Of a stretch of DNA of 64,000 bases, positions 15,986-23,908 are shown piece by piece. The notes beneath the pieces are model-generated. The model did no database searches. It was not told where the DNA came from and was given only the letters and a program-made list of their open reading frames with translations. Origin of the DNA: Pantoea sp. alder81 (GTDB lineage Bacteria; Pseudomonadota; Gammaproteobacteria; Enterobacterales; Enterobacteriaceae); the NCBI RefSeq assembly GCF_020179835.1, contig NZ_JAIUDA010000005.1, positions 310,001 through 374,000 on the forward strand, given 5' to 3'. The first letter of the stretch is position 1. Every line of letters starts with the position of its first letter. The position numbers and the translations under genes were made by a program.

Positions 15986-16849
15986 TCAGTGACGAATAGC
16001 ACAACCACACTGCGACATTTCTCCCGGCACATATTTTCCGTGATGGGAGTGGCGAACTTGCAACTCACCTTGCTGCCAATCGTTGCCGGTATCAGCACGA
16101 CTTTCCAGTAAGCGATTAAGTGCTTCGTTGACCAGCAAATCACGACGCTGTGCCCAAGTGGTCAGATGCCAGGTTGAGGCACGCGCTTCATCCACATCGT
16201 CAAAGCCGACGACTGCCACGTGTGCGCCCTGCCCAAAATCGCGCACGGCCTGTAATGCGCCAAACGCGAGCACATCACTCTCACAGAACAATGCGTTAAT
16301 CCGTTCCGCAGCACGTGTTTTCTTCAGATAAGTCATCATTGCCTGATAGGCCAATTCGCGATCGTTAGCCCCCGCCGCCAGCTGAATGTTCAGTGTTTTG
16401 TGTTCCGCCTCAAGGCTGGAAACCAGACCTGCCATTTGACGCGCGGGTTCGGCCTGCTCCTCACTGTGCATAAAGCCAAAGCGCTGATGTCCTTGCGACA
16501 GTAACAATAAACCCATCTCAGCACCCGCATCGAAACCATCAGCCATAACGACCTTAGCATTAGCCTCACGACTTTGGCTTAGGTGCACTGTCGCCACGCC
16601 AGGCAAAATGTTAGCTGCGATATGCAATTCATCATCAAACTGGGAAGTCAGAAACACCAGCCCCGCCAGCGGGAAAGATGCGGCATTCTGCAACGTCCGT
16701 TGATAGCTTTCTGGTGAATCAACATTCAATAACAGCGTCACTAAACCACGCGCATTTAACTGGCGCGTCATTTCATTCAGCAGCGTGACGGTATTAGGGT
16801 TGGTGAATTCATCGCTGATGATGCCGATGATATTGGGATTAACTGCCAT
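15986..16849 (-). CDS. LacI-type ligand-binding protein lacking a DNA-binding domain
   Basis: A 287-residue protein consisting only of the Peripla_BP-like ligand domain of LacI-family regulators: NIIGIISDEFTNPN opening, GLVFLTSQFDDE, INALFCESDVLAFGALQAVRDFG, and VAVVGFDDVDEARAS. The start ATG 16849 has AGGAG about 9 bases away. The 60-residue helix-turn-helix that should precede this domain is absent, and no HTH is encoded just upstream in any frame I checked. No signal peptide, so it is not a transport binding protein. It ends with CGCAIRH, an odd cysteine-rich tail. It may be a decayed regulator or a stand-alone sensor. Confidence 0.75.
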   Translation of the reverse strand: MAVNPNIIGIISDEFTNPNTVTLLNEMTRQLNARGLVTLLLNVDSPESYQRTLQNAASFPLAGLVFLTSQFDDELHIAANILPGVATVHLSQSREANAKVVMADGFDAGAEMGLLLLSQGHQRFGFMHSEEQAEPARQMAGLVSSLEAEHKTLNIQLAAGANDRELAYQAMMTYLKKTRAAERINALFCESDVLAFGALQAVRDFGQGAHVAVVGFDDVDEARASTWHLTTWAQRRDLLVNEALNRLLESRADTGNDWQQGELQVRHSHHGKYVPGEMSQCGCAIRH

Positions 16850-16967
16850 GAACGGGCTCTCCTGCAACTTAGCGTGCGGTCATTATTTTGTAGGTAACGT
16901 AAGACACCTCACGTTACCCGAATAAGCCGCTATCGCCAATCATCAGACTTGCTGCCCATTCTGATTT

Positions 16968-17609
16968 TTAACGTCGGGTCATGGCGAGGCGAATCCCCAG
17001 GCCAATGAAGGTCACACCGACGATACGATCCAAAAGTTTTTGCAGCGTAATGTTGCGTGACACCGCAGTCGCAGCACCGCCCGCCAGCAGGGCAAACGTC
17101 ACATCAGTGATCAATCCAATCACTGCATAGGTCAGTCCCAATACCAGGAATGAACTCGCATGATAATCACCATCGACCACCACGAATTGCGGGAAGAAAG
17201 AAATGAAAAATAACAGTACCTTTGGATTAGTGATGGACGTAATAAAACCTCGTACTAATAGATTACGTGTATTAGTACGCGGAGCCTGAACCTGAGAGCT
17301 GCTTTCCTGCGATTTGGTGATGAAAGTTTCCCACACCATCTTGCTGCCTAAATAAATAAGATAAGCAGCCCCGATATATTTAATCACTGTAAATAACATC
17401 GGCGAGGCGGTGATTAACGCCGTTAAGCCTATTGCACTGGCCAACGCATGAGTACAGCTTCCTAGCGCCACACCACTCGCCGATATCACGCCGCTTCGGC
17501 GTCCATTGGCCATGCTTTGCCCGACAACATACGCGAGGTCCGGACCCGGCGTGATACACAGCAGGAATACCGAAATGAGGAACAGGGGAAAATGGATGAT
17601 ATCCAGCAT
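16968..17609 (-). CDS. LysE-family amino-acid/homoserine-lactone exporter
   Basis: A 213-residue membrane protein of the LysE/RhtB family: FLISVFLLCITPGPDLAYVVGQSMANGRRSGVISASGVALGS at the N-terminus is the family signature, and six hydrophobic helices follow. ITNPKVLLFFISFFPQF is the second conserved segment. Members export lysine, homoserine, threonine or similar metabolites; substrate not determinable. ATG 17609 has AGGAG just upstream; an in-frame extension to 17723 is not credible. Divergent from the VOC gene. Confidence 0.9.
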   Translation of the reverse strand: MLDIIHFPLFLISVFLLCITPGPDLAYVVGQSMANGRRSGVISASGVALGSCTHALASAIGLTALITASPMLFTVIKYIGAAYLIYLGSKMVWETFITKSQESSSQVQAPRTNTRNLLVRGFITSITNPKVLLFFISFFPQFVVVDGDYHASSFLVLGLTYAVIGLITDVTFALLAGGAATAVSRNITLQKLLDRIVGVTFIGLGIRLAMTRR

Positions 17610-17753
17610 ATTAACTCCTTGTCGATGTGGGATTTGATTGTATCGTGATGACGTCAGATATCCATTTCTAATATTGAGCACGTATTGCGCCAACCGTAAT
17701 TTTGACCCGCTACAGTTTATCACAGGTATTACATTTAACTTCGAGGATAAACG

Positions 17754-18143
17754 GTGACATCAATAACACTTCGTGTGGCGCGCCCGGTTTCAAATTTGGC
17801 GTTGAGCCGGGATATGTATAGTCAGGGTTTGCGTCTGAATATTCTTGGTTCGTTTGAAGGCCACCAGGGATTCAATGGCGTCATGTTAGGCGGTGTGGGG
17901 CTGGCCTGGCATCTTGAATTTACTGAATGCATAGAACATCCGATCATCCCACGGCCCACGCCAGAAGACTTATTAGTTATGTATCAACCAGTTCAGGAAA
18001 AATGGCTGCAGATTTGCCAACAGATGGCCGCTAGCGGATTTAAACAGGTGACTTCTTTCAATCCTTATTGGGAACAACAAGGACATACTTACGAGGATCA
18101 TGATGGCTATCGCACCGTGATTCAGTGTCAGCAATGGCCCTAA
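17754..18143 (+). CDS. VOC-superfamily protein
   Basis: A 129-residue protein of the vicinal oxygen chelate (glyoxalase/bleomycin resistance) fold, similar to the YycE-like group: RVARPVSNLALSRDMYSQGLRLNILGSFEGHQGFNGVMLG, GVGLAWHLEFTE, and a final FNPYWEQQGHTYEDHDGYRTVIQ. Starts at GTG 17754 with GAGG upstream. Possible metal ligands are the His in AWHLEF and the Asp/Glu in the C-terminal strand. Substrate unknown; most likely a small detoxification enzyme or binding protein. Confidence 0.82.
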   Translation: MTSITLRVARPVSNLALSRDMYSQGLRLNILGSFEGHQGFNGVMLGGVGLAWHLEFTECIEHPIIPRPTPEDLLVMYQPVQEKWLQICQQMAASGFKQVTSFNPYWEQQGHTYEDHDGYRTVIQCQQWP

Positions 18144-18164
18144 ATTAACGGTTTAAGCGTGATC

Positions 18165-18187
18165 AGGGCGCCTAAGCGCCCTTTGGC
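18165..18187. terminator. Terminator between convergent VOC gene and ybaA
   Basis: AGGGCGC (18165-18171) pairs with GCGCCCT (18176-18182) around CTAA, followed by TTTGGCTTTT on the plus strand. Confidence 0.7.
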
Positions 18188-18189
18188 TT

Positions 18190-18543
18190 TTACTCTTCCA
18201 GTAATACAGAGAAGCCGCCGTAAATCATCCTTTTACCATCAAAAGGCATGTTTTCGCCCATCTCTTTCATTCGCGGATCGGACATCATTTTCTGATTGGC
18301 AGCATCACGCACTTCGCGTGAGGGATATTCAATCCAGCTGAATACCACCGTTTCACCCTCTTCCGCTTTTACTGACATATAAAAATCCGTGAGCTTGCCC
18401 TCGGGCACGTCATCTGCCCAGCACTCCACAATGCGTGTCGCCCCAAACTCTTTAAACAGCGGCGCCGCTTTGGCCGCCATAGCACGGTAATCCTCTTTAT
18501 TGACTTCCGGAACCGCAACGACAAAACCATCTACGTACGACAT
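18190..18543 (-). CDS. ybaA: YbaA family protein (DUF1428)
   Basis: A 117-residue protein nearly identical in pattern to E. coli YbaA: YVDGFVVAVP, AAPLFKEFGATRIVECWADDVPEGK, MMSDPRMKEMGENMPFDGKRMIYGGF. It is a ferredoxin-like (dimeric alpha-beta barrel) protein with no assigned function. Full length. Divergent from the membrane-protein gene at 18722. Confidence 0.9.
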   Translation of the reverse strand: MSYVDGFVVAVPEVNKEDYRAMAAKAAPLFKEFGATRIVECWADDVPEGKLTDFYMSVKAEEGETVVFSWIEYPSREVRDAANQKMMSDPRMKEMGENMPFDGKRMIYGGFSVLLEE

Positions 18544-18721
18544 AGGCTATTTCTCCGTCGTGCTGTACACGGCCGACACTGACCGCAGAGTAAAGTGTAC
18601 AAATGATGTGTAAATTGTGAGCAACTGCAGTGCTCAAACTGCGTGTTGTCTCGCAGATTCCTGCCTGAGGCTGAAATTGCGTTACACTGTGCACCTCGAT
18701 AGTTACGCCATCAGGATAGTT

Positions 18722-19405
18722 ATGCGCATTACCATTGAATCGGCCGATCAGCCATTCATTCACCGTTTGCTCGGTGAAGAGATAGAGCAAGTGGATACCC
18801 AATCCGGCGATATGCGTTTGCAACAAGCCCTCGACATCGCTCGCCAACAAAAAAATCACGAAGCGGAACTCGACTGGAAACGCAATGCGGTATTTTTAGC
18901 GCTGTTTATTTTCCTTTATGCCGTTTTGGGCGCGTCGTTGACGCTGGATCTCACCGCACAAGCACCCAGCCACAAAAGTTTGGTGTATGCGTTGGAAGCT
19001 GTTCCCGTGCTGATCGCGTTTTCCGGTCTGTTTGTTTCGTTGTTATTTCTGTTCTTCACCCGCAGTAGCGCACGTCGCCTGCGCAGTTGGGATCAGGGCA
19101 TATTTGTGCTGGAAAAATATGCTGGCACCAATCTCTACAAGCAAATCAATGAGATGGGGTCTCGCACCACCAACTATTCACAGTCGTCCATTAACGTTGC
19201 GCTTGCCCTGTTCATTTGTGTGACCTGGGTGGTGATGTACAACTACTTTACCTTCACCACCAGTGGCGTGATAGGTAGCGTAATTTCCTTGTTCATCACC
19301 ACCATGACCTACGTGATTCTCGATATCCAGTTGCTGAAATCAGGCACATCTATCGCCATTGATGAGCCGCTGATCCCCGCTGATGAAGAGAAAGAGAAGA
19401 AATAA
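18722..19405 (+). CDS. Membrane protein of unknown function
   Basis: A 227-residue protein I do not recognise. It has a soluble N-terminal region of about 55 residues rich in charged and Gln residues, then two hydrophobic helices (about 62-83 and 100-122), a cytoplasmic or periplasmic stretch with RSSARRLRSWDQGIFVLEKYAG, two further helices (about 158-178 and 182-202), and an acidic/basic tail ending DEEKEKK. The 2+2 helix layout is reminiscent of small integral proteins of bacterial inner membranes. The start ATG 18722 has AGGA upstream; longer forms have none. A strong terminator follows. Confidence 0.7.
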   Translation: MRITIESADQPFIHRLLGEEIEQVDTQSGDMRLQQALDIARQQKNHEAELDWKRNAVFLALFIFLYAVLGASLTLDLTAQAPSHKSLVYALEAVPVLIAFSGLFVSLLFLFFTRSSARRLRSWDQGIFVLEKYAGTNLYKQINEMGSRTTNYSQSSINVALALFICVTWVVMYNYFTFTTSGVIGSVISLFITTMTYVILDIQLLKSGTSIAIDEPLIPADEEKEKK

Positions 19406-19417
19406 CGCCATGCATCA

Positions 19418-19443
19418 GGTGGCCTGAGGGCCGCCTTGTTTTT
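19418..19443 (+). terminator. Intrinsic terminator
   Basis: GGTGGCC (19418-19424) pairs with GGCCGCC (19429-19435, one G-U pair) around a 4-base loop, followed by TTGTTTTT. Ends the membrane-protein transcript. Confidence 0.8.
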
Positions 19444-19505
19444 AATTGCCTATAATCATGCTGACATATCCTTTGATACGGATCAGGATCGATTAAGGAG
19501 CAGTA

Positions 19506-20033
19506 ATGAAATTATGGCCAATCGCCGCACTCGCCGCGTTATCGTTAACGCTCGTTGCCTGTAAATCCCCGACGCCACCGAAAGGTGTCACGCCCATCAG
19601 CCCTTTTGATGCCAACCGCTATTTGGGCAAATGGTACGAAATCGCCCGTCTGGATCATCGCTTTGAGCGCGGCAAAGATCATGTCACCGCCACTTACACT
19701 CCTCGCAACGATGGCGGCATAACCGTGCTGAATCGTGGATATGATCCGGTTAAAAAGGAGTGGAGTGAGAGCGAGGGCAAAGCTTATTTTACCGGTAAAT
19801 CAGATACCGCAGCGCTCAAAGTCTCCTTCTTTGGCCCGTTCTATGGCGGCTATAACGTGATTGCATTGGATGATGATTATCAATATGCGTTGGTGAGTGG
19901 TCCAAATCGCGGTTATTTATGGATTTTGTCGCGAGAGCCTAAAATCCCGGAACAGGTGAAAAAGCAGTATCTGGCAATCGCTCAAAGACTTGGGTTTAAT
20001 GTTGATAAGCTCATCTGGGTGGATCAGGGTTAA
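19506..20033 (+). CDS. blc: Outer-membrane lipoprotein lipocalin Blc
   Basis: A 175-residue lipoprotein. Signal peptide ends at the lipobox LVAC (Cys19). The lipocalin signature YLGKWYEIARLDHRFERG is at residues about 39-56, and the conserved YQYALVSGPNRGYLWILSR strand is near 130. Blc binds lysophospholipids and helps maintain the outer membrane under stress. RBS AAGGAG lies five bases before ATG 19506. Residue after Cys is Lys rather than Asp, consistent with outer-membrane sorting. Confidence 0.93.
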   Translation: MKLWPIAALAALSLTLVACKSPTPPKGVTPISPFDANRYLGKWYEIARLDHRFERGKDHVTATYTPRNDGGITVLNRGYDPVKKEWSESEGKAYFTGKSDTAALKVSFFGPFYGGYNVIALDDDYQYALVSGPNRGYLWILSREPKIPEQVKKQYLAIAQRLGFNVDKLIWVDQG

Positions 20034-20484
20034 AAGTGCACTCAGGGACAACGTAAATTTAATCTCCCATCACTGCTTTGTTCAGCATAACCAGGCTTAG
20101 ATACTGGTTATGCTGCAGTGTTGGTGTTTACAACAGTGAATTAGCGCACTCCTAAGCACTTACTGTCTTACAAAGCCTCACTGCTTAGTCCTTATTCGAC
20201 AAACGAGACAAACCTCGTAATTGCAGCAACTGAATGATTGAATTAAGTCCTTATATATTAAGCATATGACCTTCTATGCATTAATTGCATTTACCCCTGC
20301 AGTCTTGCCCTCTCAAAAAACCTGCTAAAATACCTCATCGTCTGAATTTTTATGCGCATCAAGCACCATTTAATTAAATAGCAAATTCGCCAGCCATTCT
20401 TATTTATCTATCAATACGTTGAGTCAACGCATCAGGCCGCTGTTAACTTTTTTTCATTATCTCATTGCAAGTGGTGAGGGAAAA
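20034..20484. other. 451-bp AT-rich intergenic region with a strong hairpin
   Basis: I see no gene here. A perfect 12-bp inverted repeat lies 49 bases after the blc stop: CAGCATAACCAG (20083-20094) with CTGGTTATGCTG (20104-20115), 9-base loop, without a following T run. It may be a processed or factor-dependent blc 3' end. The rest is AT-rich and probably holds the promoter for the outer-membrane protein gene at 20485. Confidence 0.5.
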
Positions 20485-21033
20485 ATGAATGAAATAACAG
20501 GAGGATACCCTGGAATAAGCTTAAAATTATTATGGGGTTTTCTGCTTTTATCCGCGCTACTTTCGCTCTGCTGTTCCGCGAGCGAGGTTAACCTTTATTC
20601 AATTAATACAGGATCCTTTGTTTATCACCTGACGGATAATCATGGACAATATACTGAAAACTTTGAAAATAACTTCTTCTCTGTTGAAAGAAAGTTGTCC
20701 GAAGACTCTACTTATAGCGTGCTGATAGGCACCATGAAAAATAGCTTTGACGATCGCTGCCTTGCTTTAGGCGTCAGAAAAGACTGGAAAACCTGGGATA
20801 ATGGCTGGACTTTTAAGGGTATTTACGGCTACACCGGTGAGTTTTTTTTCGATGCATTTAAGGATTGTGGCGATCACGGTTCCTACCATGACTTCAAAAA
20901 AGCCACCGGAATAGGATTCTCACCCTATATTTATCATGGCTTTCAATATAATTTCACACCCTATTTCGGCATTGAATCGGGGATTATTATCCCCTCAGTA
21001 TTTGTCATCACCATTCAATGGAGCTTCAGATAA
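20485..21033 (+). CDS. Predicted small outer-membrane beta-barrel protein
   Basis: A 182-residue exported protein. Signal-like segment LLWGFLLLSALLSLCCSAS (about 16-34) is followed by amphipathic strands ending in the C-terminal aromatic pattern VITIQWSFR, typical of outer-membrane barrels. VLIGTMKNSFDDRCLALGVRKDW and GFQYNFTPYFGIESGIIIP resemble a family of small barrels found in phages and enterobacteria (YKNS motif region). ATG 20485 has GAGGG upstream. Composition is clearly more AT-rich than neighbouring genes, suggesting recent transfer. Function unknown; a PagP-like enzyme is not supported by any catalytic motif. Confidence 0.6.
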   Translation: MNEITGGYPGISLKLLWGFLLLSALLSLCCSASEVNLYSINTGSFVYHLTDNHGQYTENFENNFFSVERKLSEDSTYSVLIGTMKNSFDDRCLALGVRKDWKTWDNGWTFKGIYGYTGEFFFDAFKDCGDHGSYHDFKKATGIGFSPYIYHGFQYNFTPYFGIESGIIIPSVFVITIQWSFR

Positions 21034-21050
21034 ACACTGAGCTCTTTAAT

Positions 21051-21749
21051 TTAAAGTGCTGACTTTTCAAGCCATTCAGCGATGACAGAGGTCAGTCTAA
21101 GAGGTTGCTCAAGGGGCAGCATATGGCCACTGTCACCGATAATTTCCATATCGCCCCCCAATGAAGTGACAATCTCTCGGGATTCTTCAAGACCGCGCAG
21201 GCCATCCCCTTCAGATGCAATGACCAATATTGGGCAGCTTACCGGTTGCTGCGTGACACCTTTGCGATCAAGCATGGCTTGTGTTCGAAAAACATTTGCA
21301 CCGAGATGTTTCCCCATAACACGAATTTTATCAATTAGTTGTGCATCATTCTGCCGAGAAGGATGCAGAGATGGCTTCACCACCGCCTGGCTAAAGCCAT
21401 TAAAATCACCCATCAATGCCGTTTGTGACGCCTTATCCAGTAATTCGCGTTGTTCTGGCGGATCTTCACGGAGAGAAGTGGCAACCAAAACCATACCTGC
21501 AGTTCGCTCGGGAAAGGCTTCGGCGATGGCTCGCGCCACATAGCCTCCAAGTGAGAAACCGACCAAAATAAAGCGCGGCGGCAAGGTGGCCACGATATTG
21601 CAGGCATATTCGGTGATGCTCTCGCCGCGACTTAAGCTGGCTCTGATACAGGTTCTGTCATCCGGATAGGCGCGAACAAAATCATCCCAAAGTGTTTCAT
21701 CCAGCATGAAACCTGGAATGAGTACGAGGGGTAAAGTTGTATTGTTCAT
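21051..21749 (-). CDS. Alpha/beta hydrolase
   Basis: A 232-residue alpha/beta-hydrolase-fold protein. The nucleophile elbow is GFSLGG (Ser near residue 83), the acid is Asp in EGDGL, and the histidine is in GDSGHMLPLEQP near the C-terminus. LVLIPGFMLDETLWDDF at the N-terminus supplies the oxyanion-hole region. No signal peptide. Substrate unknown (esterase, lactonase or MenH-like). It converges with the barrel gene with 17 bases between stops. Confidence 0.88.
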   Translation of the reverse strand: MNNTTLPLVLIPGFMLDETLWDDFVRAYPDDRTCIRASLSRGESITEYACNIVATLPPRFILVGFSLGGYVARAIAEAFPERTAGMVLVATSLREDPPEQRELLDKASQTALMGDFNGFSQAVVKPSLHPSRQNDAQLIDKIRVMGKHLGANVFRTQAMLDRKGVTQQPVSCPILVIASEGDGLRGLEESREIVTSLGGDMEIIGDSGHMLPLEQPLRLTSVIAEWLEKSAL

Positions 21750-21909
21750 CCGTGAATCCTTAATTGTGAGTAATTAATGAGATTACGTGACGTCAGGTCC
21801 GTATACAGGCTGTGGCTTCACAACATCTCGAATATTCTGTGGATAATGCCAGTCCAGGTGACTATCATCAACCCACCCTACTCACTACTGATAAATAAGG
21901 AGGATTACT

Positions 21910-21993
21910 ATGCCATCGTGTGAATTGTTTATTTACTCACACTTTTATAGTAATTGGCCGCGCTCAGCTATCTCTGCATTCGTGCTGCGATAA
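21910..21993 (+). CDS. 27-codon leader ORF upstream of the ABC-F gene
   Basis: A short ORF (MPSCELFIYSHFYS..., 27 residues) with a perfect AAGGAGG (21897-21903) six bases before its ATG, a far better ribosome site than that of the ABC-F gene 98 bases downstream. It contains an internal inverted repeat (GTGTGA 21918-21923 with TCACAC 21937-21942). TCCTCC near 22030 is complementary to its Shine-Dalgarno core GGAGGA. Antibiotic-responsive ABC-F genes are often controlled by ribosome stalling on such leader peptides, so a regulatory peptide is plausible. It could instead be a gene relic. The other contents of the 21750-22091 gap are hairpins around 22036-22075. Confidence 0.45.
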   Translation: MPSCELFIYSHFYSNWPRSAISAFVLR

Positions 21994-22091
21994 TCCGCCT
22001 GAGCGAAGTTAACTACATCTCATCCCTTCCTCCGGCTTACCGGGTTGTCGTCAGCAGTTTTTGACGTCGGGCGTTCGCACGCCTGCAACTT

Positions 22092-23819
22092 ATGAGTAAG
22101 CACATGAGCACATTACTATCCGCACACGCTGTCGGCTTTGATAACGCCTTCGGTACCCTATTTCACGACATCCATTTCAGCCTGAAAAAAGGCGATCGCA
22201 TTGGCCTGCTAGGTGATAACGGCACGGGTAAAAGCACCCTGCTGAAAATCCTGAGCGGAGAACTTGAAAGCAGCCAGGGCAGCATTACCTTAGCCAATCA
22301 CTGTCTTCTGGCGCGAATTGAGCAGCATCTTCCCTCTCAACTCCAGCAAGCCACGCTGCTTGCAGGTGTTATTGCACGTCTGCCAGAGCAGCAACAGATC
22401 AGTGATGCCTGGCGCGCAGAAGCATTGCTTTCTTCGTTGGGGTTCGATGCTGAACAGCAGACCCAAACGGCAGCCACGTTGAGTGGCGGTCAACACATGC
22501 GGTTATTGCTGGCGCGTGCGCTCATCCTTCAGCCCGATCTGCTGTTACTGGATGAACCCAGTAACCATCTGGATCTTCCAACGTTGCTCTGGCTCGAGCA
22601 GTTCCTGATAAGTTGGAAAAGCAGCTTTGTGCTGGTGTCACATGACAGTACCTTGCTGGACCAGGTCACCAACTGTAGCTGGATACTGCGCGATCAAACC
22701 CTGCAATTCTTCCGTCTGCCCTGCTCTGGAGCACGGCAAGCGCTGGCACAGCAGGATGAAACCGATGCACAACGTTTCCAGGCAGAGGAGAATGAGATTG
22801 ATCGTATTGAAAAGAGCGCCAAACGACTGGCGATTTGGGGACGCACTTACGACAACGAAGGGTTGTCACGCAAAGCGCAACAGATGGAAAAGCGCGCCAA
22901 TTGGTTGAAGGAGGCGCAAACCACGTTGACCGACGGTAGCCTGTGGCGACTCAAACTGCAGGGGGAAGCGTTGGATGCCGATCGCGTTCTGGCCCTGCCT
23001 GAGATGAGCATCCGACCTGCTGACAACGCCACTGCGTTATTTACATTCCCCAACCTTCAGGTCAAAAGCGGTGACCGCATCGCGGTCGTTGGTCGCAACG
23101 GCAGTGGGAAATCATCACTGCTGCGTCAACTCTGGCTGGAATACCAACGTGAAACCACCAAGCTGTTTCACCCGCGCGCAAGGCTCGGCTATTACGATCA
23201 AAGCCTTTCGCAATTACAGGATGAAGAGAGCCTCAATGAGGCACTGGCGCATTTCGCACCACTGAGTGACGACCAGCGAAAGATGGCTCTGATAGGCGCT
23301 GGATTCCCCTATCTGCGCCATCAGCAATTGGTTGGCTCGTTGAGTGGCGGTGAACGCTCACGTCTGCTGTTCGTTGGGCTGACATTGGCCCGCTACTCGA
23401 TCCTGCTACTGGATGAGCCCACTAACCATCTCGATATGGTCGGCAAAGAAGAGTTGGCGGAAGCACTCAATCAGTTTGAGGGCGCGGTGCTGCTGGTGTC
23501 GCACGATCGCAATTTGATTGCCAGCAGTTGCAATCGCTTTTGGCTGATACAGGATCAGCAACTGGGCGAATGGCATGAGTTTGCACAAGTCATTGAACTG
23601 ATGGGGGCCGAACAACCGCTAGAAAAGCCTGTCGCATGCGTTAAGCCCGTGGCGGCCGAATCGCATAACGACGAGGAGGCACTACTGTTGGCCTTGTGCG
23701 ATTTAGAAAGCAAGCTGGATGAAGATATGATGCGAAAGCCTAAGCATCAAAAACCGACGCTGCAGACACAATGGCGCGATGAGATTGCGCAGTTGAAACA
23801 GCTGCTGGGGATCTCGTAA
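22092..23819 (+). CDS. ABC-F family ATPase
   Basis: A 575-residue protein with two ABC cassettes and no membrane segment. Cassette 1: Walker A GDNGTGKST (near residue 41), LSGGQ, Walker B LLLLDEPSNHLD. Linker region 220-270 is helical and charged. Cassette 2: GRNGSGKSS, LSGGE, LLLDEPTNHLD. The DEPxNHLD Walker B form defines ABC-F proteins, which bind the ribosome and either regulate translation or protect it from antibiotics. It is not an obvious orthologue of EttA, Uup, YbiT or YheS by motif or length. ATG 22092 has weak RBS context; 22104 is an alternative. Preceded by a leader ORF. Confidence 0.88.
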   Translation: MSKHMSTLLSAHAVGFDNAFGTLFHDIHFSLKKGDRIGLLGDNGTGKSTLLKILSGELESSQGSITLANHCLLARIEQHLPSQLQQATLLAGVIARLPEQQQISDAWRAEALLSSLGFDAEQQTQTAATLSGGQHMRLLLARALILQPDLLLLDEPSNHLDLPTLLWLEQFLISWKSSFVLVSHDSTLLDQVTNCSWILRDQTLQFFRLPCSGARQALAQQDETDAQRFQAEENEIDRIEKSAKRLAIWGRTYDNEGLSRKAQQMEKRANWLKEAQTTLTDGSLWRLKLQGEALDADRVLALPEMSIRPADNATALFTFPNLQVKSGDRIAVVGRNGSGKSSLLRQLWLEYQRETTKLFHPRARLGYYDQSLSQLQDEESLNEALAHFAPLSDDQRKMALIGAGFPYLRHQQLVGSLSGGERSRLLFVGLTLARYSILLLDEPTNHLDMVGKEELAEALNQFEGAVLLVSHDRNLIASSCNRFWLIQDQQLGEWHEFAQVIELMGAEQPLEKPVACVKPVAAESHNDEEALLLALCDLESKLDEDMMRKPKHQKPTLQTQWRDEIAQLKQLLGIS

Positions 23820-23833
23820 GCGTTCTGCCGATG

Positions 23834-23873
23834 AAAAAGCCCCTACGATGTTTTGATGCAGTGTCGTAGGGGC
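23834..23873 (-). terminator. Terminator of the ECF sigma operon
   Basis: GCCCCTACGA (23839-23848) pairs perfectly with TCGTAGGGGC (23864-23873). Five A residues at 23834-23838 give the U tract when read on the minus strand, so it ends the anti-sigma transcript; it may also block read-through from the ABC-F gene. Confidence 0.8.
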
Positions 23874-23908
23874 ATAATCGGTGGCGACTGAAAGGTTGCT
23901 TTGCGAAT

